Assembly: GCA_022013395.1 (NCBI GenBank)
Contig: JAKLQL010000458.1
Span: 1-14,689 of the forward strand
Direction of reading: 5' to 3'
Length of the DNA stretch: 14,689 nt
DNA from: Acetobacterium sp.
Lineage (GTDB): Bacteria > Bacillota > Clostridia > Eubacteriales > Eubacteriaceae
Shown one piece after another: positions 7,529 to 13,026 of the stretch (position 1 is the first letter of the stretch; every line of letters starts with the position of its first letter). The notes beneath the pieces are model-generated. The model saw only the letters and a program-made list of their open reading frames with translations, did not search any database and was not told the DNA's origin. The translations under genes and the position numbers were made by a program.

Positions 7529-10500
7529 AGGGACACTCCTTTCGATTGATGATAAAGGATCACGGAATTTTCGCCGCTTTTTGTAACCGCTGCTAAGGGG
7601 ATCTTGAAATGTTCGGCAATGATGCCAGCAACCAGCGGGGCACAGAAGCCGCCCTGGCAACGGCCCATGCCAGGCCGCAGCCGTCGTTTGATGCCATCCA
7701 GGGTCGGGACGGTCAGACTGGCATTGAGGGCATCGATGATTTCGCCCTTGCTGATCTCTTCACAGCGACAGACAATGATCCCATAGTCGGGGTTAGCGCG
7801 AATCAAAGCGTCTCGTTGGGAATCATCCAGGCTATTGAGTCGGGGGAGTGGCTTGCGCACCGGATCGAAATCCGGATTTGCAGTGACGTTCATGGCTTGA
7901 CTGAGCATTTGGACGGACCAACCGGCAATCTCCGTGGCAATCGCCGGAGCGGCGGTGACGCCGGGGGATTGAATGCCCCCGGCATGAATAATGTTGTCCG
8001 TAAAGATGCCTTTGCGGACCACAAAATCTTCTTCATAGGTGGCCGCCCGCACGCCAGTGAAATAGGCGATCACATCACTGGGTTTGAGCGCCGTCGCAAT
8101 TTGCTGCTGCATCGCCAAAATACTGTTGACTTCGTCATAATGGGTAGCGGTGTCTTCCCGGTCCGGTGTTTCAATGGCATTGGGGCCAATCAGCATATTG
8201 CCGTGAATCGAGTGAATCAGGCCCACTCCTTTGGTGTGGCTCTTGCCGGTAAAGCCGTTAATCATCCGTTTAATCGGATTTTTGGGTAAAGTCGACAATT
8301 GCTGGGGCAGGATGGCAAAAGGTGAGATACCCATGCTGGAGCGCACCATATAGCCGACATTTTTGTCGGTAATAATGTCGGTGCCCCGACGGGGATGGAT
8401 GGTAAAGGTCCGGTCTCCGCCCAGCTCCGCAATTTCATCGGCATAAACCCCGGCAGCATTGATGACTAGCTTTGGATAAAGGTGACCGCGGTTGGTAGCC
8501 ACCTGGGTAATGTGCCCATCCCTGGTTTCCATGCCAGTGACGATGGTATCCAGACTGATCCGGGCTTTGTTTTGAATGGCATTTTCAGCCAGTGCGATGG
8601 TCATCTCAAACGGATTGGTGATCCCGCCGGTGGGCATATACATCCCACCCACCACAAAATCGGGCAGATGGGGTTCATGTTGCAGCAGGGCTTCCCGTTT
8701 TAAATACGTCACCCCGGGAATTCCCATTGATTTGGCTTTGAGTTTGAGAATCCAGACGAGTAGACATTCCCATTTTTTGACACAAAGCATGACCTGACCC
8801 TGTTGTTCAAAAGGCACTGCCATTTGCTTGGAAAGCGCTTCGTAGGTCCGGTTGCCGCGGAGATTGTACCGGTATTTCTGGGATTTTTTTGAAAAATTGA
8901 CGCCCACATGAACCACGCCGCCATTGGCACCAGTGGCCCCGAGAGCCACATCCGATTTTTTCTCCACTAACAGAATATCCAGATTATACCGGGACAGCTC
9001 CCGGGCGATGGCGCAGCCGACAATACCGCCGCCGATGATTAAGACATCCGGTTTTTCGCTATTTAGACTGTGATCCTGGACCGCGGGAGTTTGCCGCTGC
9101 TGAACAAAGCCCGTGAGACGAATATCGTTGATGACACCCAAGTAGTTTTTTTGATCAACCGCCAGCTGACCGGCTTTAACGGCGGTCGCCCAGTCATCGA
9201 CTGCTCCTCTTAAGACAATGCAACCTCGTTCTTCGGTCACGATGATCCGGGGGGAGAGGGTTTGGATCTGCCTGCAGATTTTATTAAAATGACGCATCGG
9301 CTTAACGCCTTTATTGCTCACGGCTGGTTTGGGAGCAGCAACAGGCTGTTCCCGTGAGATTTGTTCAAGAATGAACCGGGCACTGTTTTCAGCAGCCAGA
9401 CATTTTGCATAGGCATCTTCCGGGGTGGCACCGCAAACCACCATGCCATGATTTTCCATCACACAGGCGCGGTTTTTTTTGATGGCCTTGACCACGTTTT
9501 TAGACAATTGTTTTGAGGTGGGGAAGGCGTATTGAGCCACCGCAACATCGCCGCCGAGGCACTCACGCAGAATCGAATCGGGTGGTTCTATTTTTTTATG
9601 GGCAGCCGCAAAAACGCTGCAATGAACAGGATGGGTGTGGATGACGCAATTTACCTCCGGATGGTTTAAATAGAGTGCCGCATGGAGAGTCTTCTCACCG
9701 GTGGGCTTGATCCGTCCCTCGTATTTCAAGGTGGTCATTGCAACCCGAACCATGTCATAGGGCGTGAGGGTCGCGTAGTCCATACCGGATGGGGTGCACA
9801 GCATGTGCTGATCATCCAGTCGGATGGAAATATTGCCCCAGGTTCCCTGCACCAGATTTTCCCGGGCGAGGACCTGACCCAGCGCAACAAGCTGTTCGCG
9901 GCGGTTCATTTCATCCGCTGAAATGGGCCGCGGGAAATCAGCAGGAGTCTGGTGGGAAATCTTGTCTGACATTTTTGAGTAGGCAAGCTCATAGCCCAGA
10001 TGCATAATCTGGGATTCGACGGGATTGAGAATTTTTGCGCCACCCAGCAAGTTAGCCTGAAGATAGACCTGGGCGGCTTTTTCCATCAACAGCGTGACAA
10101 TAAACGCTTCGGCCAGATTCTTGCCCATGGCCACCGCGCCCTGTTTTGAAGCATCAGGGCTTTTTAGCAGACAGCCTCGACAATTTTTTAAAAGCTGGTT
10201 GATTTTTTTTTGGTCGTCAGCAGCACAAATACGAATCGTTAGACCAATAATTTGAGCCATATCATCCAGCACTGCGGGAATATCCTGTCCCTCGTCGGCG
10301 GCCTGTGAACAAAACCGAGAATGGGTAAGGATAACGGCGTTGGTTTTGTGATGCGCAAGAAAAATTGCGTAGGCCAGTTTATGACAAGATAATAATCCCG
10401 CCTGATTGAGCACCCTAAAATGATGGCTGTCATGCTTGTCTGTATCAGCAACTGGCAGCGCAGCAAGATAGGCATCATCCCCAAGCCGAAGAGCCAAAAA

Positions 10501-10584
10501 GGCATGGCTGAGTTCGATATTTGCTGACTTTAATTGGTTGATGGTGTTTTTGAGAGCCGCTACGGCTGTTTTTATGTTACTCAT
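7525..10584 (-). CDS. Fusion: tandem class II aldolase domains + BON-like segment + GlpA-type FAD dehydrogenase + BFD [2Fe-2S] domain
   Basis: This is a single uninterrupted 1019-residue frame. Residues about 1-212 resemble a class II aldolase lacking its metal ligands. Residues about 220-412 form an intact FucA-like class II aldolase: GTWGNIS at 247-253, catalytic E297, and zinc ligands H316, H318 (IHTHPVHCS) and H379 (ENHG). After a Pro/Ala-rich linker, residues about 444-492 look like a BON domain. Residues about 511-890 are a GlpA/GlpD-type dehydrogenase: FAD motif GGGIVG at 518-523, GATGANGG, and HPRRGTDI near 730. Residues 936-1000 hold the BFD-like cysteines C939, C941, C976 and C981. 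The usual GlpA protein of this type is about half this length. The inferred role is aldol cleavage to DHAP plus an aldehyde, with DHAP and glycerol-3-phosphate interconverted by the fused flavoenzyme. AAGGAG precedes ATG 10584. The gene overlaps the next by 4 bp. Confidence 0.9.
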   Translation of the reverse strand: MSNIKTAVAALKNTINQLKSANIELSHAFLALRLGDDAYLAALPVADTDKHDSHHFRVLNQAGLLSCHKLAYAIFLAHHKTNAVILTHSRFCSQAADEGQDIPAVLDDMAQIIGLTIRICAADDQKKINQLLKNCRGCLLKSPDASKQGAVAMGKNLAEAFIVTLLMEKAAQVYLQANLLGGAKILNPVESQIMHLGYELAYSKMSDKISHQTPADFPRPISADEMNRREQLVALGQVLARENLVQGTWGNISIRLDDQHMLCTPSGMDYATLTPYDMVRVAMTTLKYEGRIKPTGEKTLHAALYLNHPEVNCVIHTHPVHCSVFAAAHKKIEPPDSILRECLGGDVAVAQYAFPTSKQLSKNVVKAIKKNRACVMENHGMVVCGATPEDAYAKCLAAENSARFILEQISREQPVAAPKPAVSNKGVKPMRHFNKICRQIQTLSPRIIVTEERGCIVLRGAVDDWATAVKAGQLAVDQKNYLGVINDIRLTGFVQQRQTPAVQDHSLNSEKPDVLIIGGGIVGCAIARELSRYNLDILLVEKKSDVALGATGANGGVVHVGVNFSKKSQKYRYNLRGNRTYEALSKQMAVPFEQQGQVMLCVKKWECLLVWILKLKAKSMGIPGVTYLKREALLQHEPHLPDFVVGGMYMPTGGITNPFEMTIALAENAIQNKARISLDTIVTGMETRDGHITQVATNRGHLYPKLVINAAGVYADEIAELGGDRTFTIHPRRGTDIITDKNVGYMVRSSMGISPFAILPQQLSTLPKNPIKRMINGFTGKSHTKGVGLIHSIHGNMLIGPNAIETPDREDTATHYDEVNSILAMQQQIATALKPSDVIAYFTGVRAATYEEDFVVRKGIFTDNIIHAGGIQSPGVTAAPAIATEIAGWSVQMLSQAMNVTANPDFDPVRKPLPRLNSLDDSQRDALIRANPDYGIIVCRCEEISKGEIIDALNASLTVPTLDGIKRRLRPGMGRCQGGFCAPLVAGIIAEHFKIPLAAVTKSGENSVILYHQSKGVSL

Positions 10585-10624
10585 GGCTTGACTCCTTGTA
10601 CGTTAAGCGATTTTTTAGGTCTTT

Positions 10625-10666
10625 GCGAAACTGGGCTCAAAGCTCACGGCACTTTCGCAATTACCT
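10625..10666 (-). promoter_or_regulatory. Conserved 42-nt leader element, copy 2 (before the fusion gene)
   Basis: This element matches 11674-11715 at 37 of 42 positions with no gaps. Both copies are in the same orientation and each lies upstream of a minus-strand gene. Read as minus-strand RNA it begins AGGUAAUUGCGAAAGU and ends with UUUCGC. The GCGAAA/UUUCGC arms enclose 21 nt. In this copy the stem can be lengthened to UUGCGAAA/UUUCGCAA, with AGGU/ACCU pairing beyond a small internal loop. It sits 41 nt before the fusion gene start. No terminator is visible between it and the start codon, so any control here would act on translation, on processing, or as a DNA-binding site. It matches no riboswitch class I can recall. 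Confidence 0.55.
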
Positions 10667-10673
10667 TTAAGTG

Positions 10674-10686
10674 ATGATCTGATCAT
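10674..10686. repeat. Short palindrome between the kinase and fusion genes
   Basis: ATGATCTGATCAT is an inverted repeat with 6-bp arms around a single central base, between the kinase stop and leader element copy 2. It could be an operator, or the base of an RNA hairpin in the intergenic transcript. No second copy was seen, so its significance is uncertain. Confidence 0.25.
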
Positions 10687-10706
10687 AATAGTGAAAATGG
10701 AACCGG

Positions 10707-11540
10707 CTACTCATTAAGGGCGGCTCGTATTTTCTTTTGGAGAATAAGCACTTCGCTGTCAATGTTCCAAACACCAAGCCGCACGATTAAAAAGGGCAGC
10801 CGCCAGGGGGCAATTTCTGCATCGGTCATGCCGGTGGTTTTTTGATACTCTTTTAAATATCGTTTGCAGAGATATTTTCGGACCGATTCCAAAGCCAGGG
10901 CAACGGCCTTGTTGAGACCGGGAATCATTTCGCCTTCATTGAGGAGATAGAGGGTCGCCGCCACATCCGCTGCCGGGACGCCCCGGGCGGCCGTCATCCA
11001 GTCGATGATGGTGGCAGACTGACGGTCCGACATAATGTTGTCCGGGTGATAATCAAGATGCAGGATCGAATTACCATCCGGGAGTACGGCAATTCTCGTC
11101 CTGATGATAGCCTTTTCCTCAGGGGACAAAAAAGCCAGCGGATGGGAATCCAGAGTGGTGATGACCATTTCTTTGTAACTACGAATAATGTCCGTCTGGG
11201 TATCGTGTAATTGTAACTGAAGTTCCACCATCAGCCGGGGAACACGGAAAGCCGTTGTCGGATGAGATCCGGCCAGGCTGATTAAGGGTTTTCCGTTAAC
11301 ACATTCAATGATCATCCCGGTTCGGTTTTCAACCTGGATCATGCCATAACATCTTACCTTAGTGACACCTTTTTCATAGGCTTCAATGGTATTTATTTTT
11401 TCGTTTTCAATCAGGAAGGGATCGACTTCGGCATTAAAAAGCTTTAATAACCGGGAGCCTTCCCACAAATAGATTTCTGATGAACGGCTGGTGAACAGCG
11501 GAGAATCCAATCGCTCCAGGGGATAGTTTTCAACACGCAT
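10707..11540 (-). CDS. APH-fold phosphotransferase (small-molecule kinase)
   Basis: This 277-residue kinase belongs to the aminoglycoside phosphotransferase/choline kinase superfamily. The nucleotide-binding N-lobe has a candidate ATP lysine in SRLLKLF (K33). The catalytic loop is HLDYHPDN (residues 161-168), giving the HxDx4N signature with catalytic D163 and metal ligand N168. IIDW (D180) supplies the second metal-binding aspartate, followed by the family-typical ADVAATLYLL. All core residues are present, so it should be active. The superfamily phosphorylates hydroxyl groups of sugars, amino alcohols or antibiotics. It is first in a cluster with a class II aldolase and faces a SorC-type sugar-phosphate regulator, so a sugar or polyol kinase role is more likely than antibiotic resistance; this is inference. 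GGAG precedes ATG 11540. The gene follows a structured leader of about 230 nt with a terminator-like hairpin. Confidence 0.82.
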   Translation of the reverse strand: MRVENYPLERLDSPLFTSRSSEIYLWEGSRLLKLFNAEVDPFLIENEKINTIEAYEKGVTKVRCYGMIQVENRTGMIIECVNGKPLISLAGSHPTTAFRVPRLMVELQLQLHDTQTDIIRSYKEMVITTLDSHPLAFLSPEEKAIIRTRIAVLPDGNSILHLDYHPDNIMSDRQSATIIDWMTAARGVPAADVAATLYLLNEGEMIPGLNKAVALALESVRKYLCKRYLKEYQKTTGMTDAEIAPWRLPFLIVRLGVWNIDSEVLILQKKIRAALNE

Positions 11541-11586
11541 CGCTTCGTTCTCCTTAAATAAGTTTTGAATAGACCGTTGCTAAATT

Positions 11587-11617
11587 AAAAAACACCGAAC
11601 AACGGTTGTTTTGGGTG
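11587..11617 (-). terminator. Terminator-like hairpin in the kinase leader (candidate attenuator)
   Basis: Read on the minus strand, the arms CACC and GGTG enclose an inner stem AACAA/TTGTT with loop CCG, and six T residues follow (11592-11587). The hairpin lies 46 nt before the kinase start codon and downstream of the only good minus-strand promoter. If functional it would stop transcription before the kinase unless an alternative fold forms. The stem is interrupted by small bulges, so its strength is moderate. Confidence 0.5.
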
Positions 11618-11624
11618 CAGTTTC

Positions 11625-11674
11625 CACAAACGATTTCGCAACGTGTAGGCGAACAGTGTAGAAATTGTTTTGTG
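11625..11674 (-). promoter_or_regulatory. Leader hairpin between the 42-nt element and the terminator-like stem
   Basis: The inverted arms CACAAA-N2-ATTTC (11625-11637) and GAAAT-N3-TTTGTG (11661-11674) can form an 11-bp interrupted stem closing a 23-nt loop. The loop holds a direct repeat GTGTAG. The stem also contains a TGCGAAA (minus strand, 11640-11634) that could instead pair with the TTTCGCA arm of the 42-nt element (minus strand, 11679-11673). The two folds are mutually exclusive, the usual logic of an attenuator. Folding was judged by eye only. Confidence 0.4.
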
Positions 11675-11715
11675 CGAAACTGGGCCCGCAGATCACGGTA
11701 CTTTCGCAATTACCT
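11674..11715 (-). promoter_or_regulatory. Conserved 42-nt leader element, copy 1 (kinase leader)
   Basis: This is 37/42 identical to 10625-10666. The conserved blocks on the plus strand are GCGAAACTGGGC, TCACGG and ACTTTCGCAATTACCT. The differences cluster in the middle, at element positions 13, 15, 16, 19 and 26, inside the GCGAAA/TTTCGC arms. Pattern and location fit a structured RNA element serving both transcription units, although a DNA operator for another regulator is also possible. It begins about 54 nt after the predicted transcription start of the kinase operon. Confidence 0.55.
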
Positions 11716-11736
11716 ATCGGTTTTTGGAACGAATTA

Positions 11737-11752
11737 TTTCACAAATGTGAAA
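11737..11752. promoter_or_regulatory. SorC operator 1 (kinase side)
   Basis: TTTCACAAATGTGAAA has perfect 7-bp arms around AA. It shares the core TCACA-N2-TGTGA with two further sites at 11823-11834 and 11847-11858. It lies about 17-32 bp downstream of the predicted kinase transcription start, a typical roadblock or loop-forming position. Its centre is 84 bp from that of operator 2, eight helical turns at 10.5 bp per turn, which would favour looping. The SorC protein as binder is inferred from context. Confidence 0.7.
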
Positions 11753-11775
11753 TTAAATATATTCCATATGATGCC

Positions 11776-11805
11776 ATTATAGAAGATTAAATAGGAATTT
11801 GTCAA
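11776..11805 (-). promoter_or_regulatory. Promoter of the kinase-aldolase-dehydrogenase operon
   Basis: Read on the minus strand, TTGACA (11805-11800) and TATAAT (11781-11776) are both perfect consensus hexamers, separated by 18 bp. Transcription would start near 11769 and give a leader of about 230 nt before the kinase. Such a strong core promoter next to three palindromes suggests regulation mainly by repression. Confidence 0.85.
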
Positions 11806-11822
11806 TGAACCAAAGCAAACTC

Positions 11823-11834
11823 GCACATATGTGA
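11823..11834. promoter_or_regulatory. SorC operator 2 (between the divergent promoters)
   Basis: GCACATATGTGA contains the perfect palindrome CACATATGTG and matches the TCACA-N2-TGTGA consensus except at its first base. It lies between the two outward-facing -35 boxes, 17 bp from one and 4 bp from the other, so one bound protein could affect both promoters. Confidence 0.65.
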
Positions 11835-11838
11835 ATGC

Positions 11839-11867
11839 TTGACAAATCACAGCTGTGAGGATATTAT
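11839..11867 (+). promoter_or_regulatory. Promoter of the sorC-type regulator gene
   Basis: TTGACA (11839-11844) and TATTAT (11862-11867) are separated by 17 bp, close to consensus. Operator 3 occupies most of the spacer. The -35 box is 33 bp from the -35 box of the opposite promoter, so the two promoters are tightly back to back. The predicted start is near 11874. Confidence 0.85.
11847..11858. promoter_or_regulatory. SorC operator 3 (in the sorC promoter spacer)
   Basis: TCACAGCTGTGA is a perfect 12-bp palindrome placed between the -35 and -10 boxes of the regulator gene. Binding here should exclude RNA polymerase, which indicates autorepression. Its centre is 24 bp from that of operator 2. 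Confidence 0.7.
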
Positions 11868-11876
11868 TTTATTAAA

Positions 11877-11895
11877 AACAGATCGCCTATCTGTT
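11877..11895 (+). repeat. Inverted repeat at the start of the sorC transcript
   Basis: AACAGAT-CGCCT-ATCTGTT has perfect 7-bp arms and a 5-nt loop, starting within a few bases of the predicted transcription start. It could be a 5' stabilising hairpin of the mRNA. It does not match the other operators and has no T-run, so it is not a terminator. Confidence 0.5.
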
Positions 11896-11917
11896 CATAA
11901 ATCATAAGGGGAGAATT

Positions 11918-12880
11918 ATGAAACAACATGATGATCAATTATTGATCCTGCGGATCGCAAAATACTATTATCTTGACGGCTTAAGCCAACAGGAGATTTC
12001 GGAGAAGGAAAACATTCATCGCTCACAAATCTCGCGGATCCTCAAACAGGCCCGCGATCAGGGCTACGTCAAAATTCGGGTCAGTATCCCAGAAAGCGGT
12101 ACATCCGATGCCCTTGGCAACCAGCTTCGGGAACTGCTCGGATTAAAAGCAGTTTACGTGGCACCGACGATGTCTGCCAAAGCGGATCAATCGGAAGCCT
12201 TATCCTTTTTTGCCGCCCGTCAATTGGAAGAAATCCTGCCTGAATGTCAAAATATTGGCGTTGGGTTAGGGAAGACCCTGTATCATGTAGCCGCCCAGCT
12301 GACAAGTCAGCGGGTAAACAAACCATTGAAATTTTTTTCGGTTGTCGGATCATCGGGAACGAACAACCCGTATTTACAACCCAGTGTAATTTTAGATAAT
12401 TTTGCCAAACACTTCAGAGGGAGTTGCCATTACAATAATTTCACCATCTGCCAGAAGCGCAGTATGATGTCACCTTTTGATTTGAAACGGTTTAATGAGC
12501 TTCAGAAAGCTTATCAAAAACTGGATACGGTGGTTTTGTCTATTGCTGGTCCCATGAATATCAATTATCCTTATTTTGATGAATTCTCTTTATTCAGTAA
12601 AAAAATTGACATTTCTCAGGCATTAACCAAGCCCCATGCCAATCTTTTGGGACATGTGATGTACGAAAACCATCAATCACTGCAATTGCCGGAGGATTAT
12701 TTTATGACCAGCATGGCCCTGTCATTGCTGGAAAAGACCGAAAATGTCATCTGTATTGCTCACGGCAGCGAGAAAGTGAACCCGATTATCAGTGCCGCCC
12801 GACAGCATTATATCAAGGTTCTGATTACTGATGAGACAACGGCCCAGGCATTAATTCAAAAGTTAACACAGGTTTCATAA
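11918..12880 (+). CDS. SorC/DeoR-family sugar-phosphate-responsive transcriptional regulator
   Basis: This 320-residue protein has the usual size and layout of the SorC (SorC/DeoR/CggR) family. An N-terminal sigma-like helix-turn-helix, GLSQQEISEKENIHRSQISR at about 21-40, is followed by ILKQARDQGYVKI. A C-terminal effector domain of the sugar-isomerase-like fold carries the phosphate-binding glycine motif NIGVGLGKT (about 112-120) and a second conserved segment, FFSVVGSSG. Family members bind phosphorylated sugars such as DHAP, fructose or deoxyribose phosphates and act as repressors or activators. The gene diverges from the kinase-aldolase cluster, and three matching palindromes cover both promoters. 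The effector may therefore be the kinase product or DHAP; this is inference. AAGGGGAG lies just upstream of ATG 11918. A terminator follows the gene. Confidence 0.9.
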   Translation: MKQHDDQLLILRIAKYYYLDGLSQQEISEKENIHRSQISRILKQARDQGYVKIRVSIPESGTSDALGNQLRELLGLKAVYVAPTMSAKADQSEALSFFAARQLEEILPECQNIGVGLGKTLYHVAAQLTSQRVNKPLKFFSVVGSSGTNNPYLQPSVILDNFAKHFRGSCHYNNFTICQKRSMMSPFDLKRFNELQKAYQKLDTVVLSIAGPMNINYPYFDEFSLFSKKIDISQALTKPHANLLGHVMYENHQSLQLPEDYFMTSMALSLLEKTENVICIAHGSEKVNPIISAARQHYIKVLITDETTAQALIQKLTQVS

Positions 12881-12925
12881 CGTTTTCAATTGAGTGAAAA
12901 AAGCTCTTTTGGACTGGTAAAACAT

Positions 12926-12969
12926 AAAAAAAGCAGTGGAAGTTAATTTTTAGCTTCCACTGCTTTTTT
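12926..12969. terminator. Bidirectional intrinsic terminator
   Basis: A perfect 10-bp stem GCAGTGGAAG/CTTCCACTGC (12933-12942 and 12954-12963) with an 11-nt loop is flanked by seven A on the left and six T on the right. It can therefore end the sorC transcript on the plus strand and the SGNH hydrolase transcript on the minus strand. Confidence 0.92.
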
Positions 12970-13026
12970 ATTTAGAATAAGAATTGATGACCAAGAAAAA
13001 GAGATTAACGGATTACGCTGTTAAGG

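Noticed and set aside
7529..7660. 44-codon upstream extension of the FAD/NAD oxidoreductase
   Set aside because: The extension lies inside the fusion gene. A strong AAGGAG site precedes ATG 7528, directly before the FAD-binding motif, and the ATGA overlap is typical of coupled genes.
7609..8289. 226-codon open frame on the + strand
   Set aside because: It lies wholly opposite the GlpA-like part of the fusion gene, which has clear motifs. The translated sequence shows no domain and is a shadow of GC-rich coding sequence.
10625..11715. Insertion sequence or transposon ends flanking the kinase
   Set aside because: The two 42-nt copies are direct, not inverted. No transposase lies between them and no target-site duplication was seen. 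Their positions before two genes fit leader elements better.
11541..11769. Known riboswitch class (cobalamin, TPP, SAM, c-di-GMP, THF, fluoride)
   Set aside because: None of the conserved blocks I know for these classes is present in the leader. A covariance-model search would be needed to be certain.
11737..11858. CRP/FNR-type binding sites
   Set aside because: CRP sites read TGTGA-N6-TCACA, whereas these read TCACA-N2-TGTGA, the opposite half-site order. The adjacent SorC regulator is a simpler explanation.
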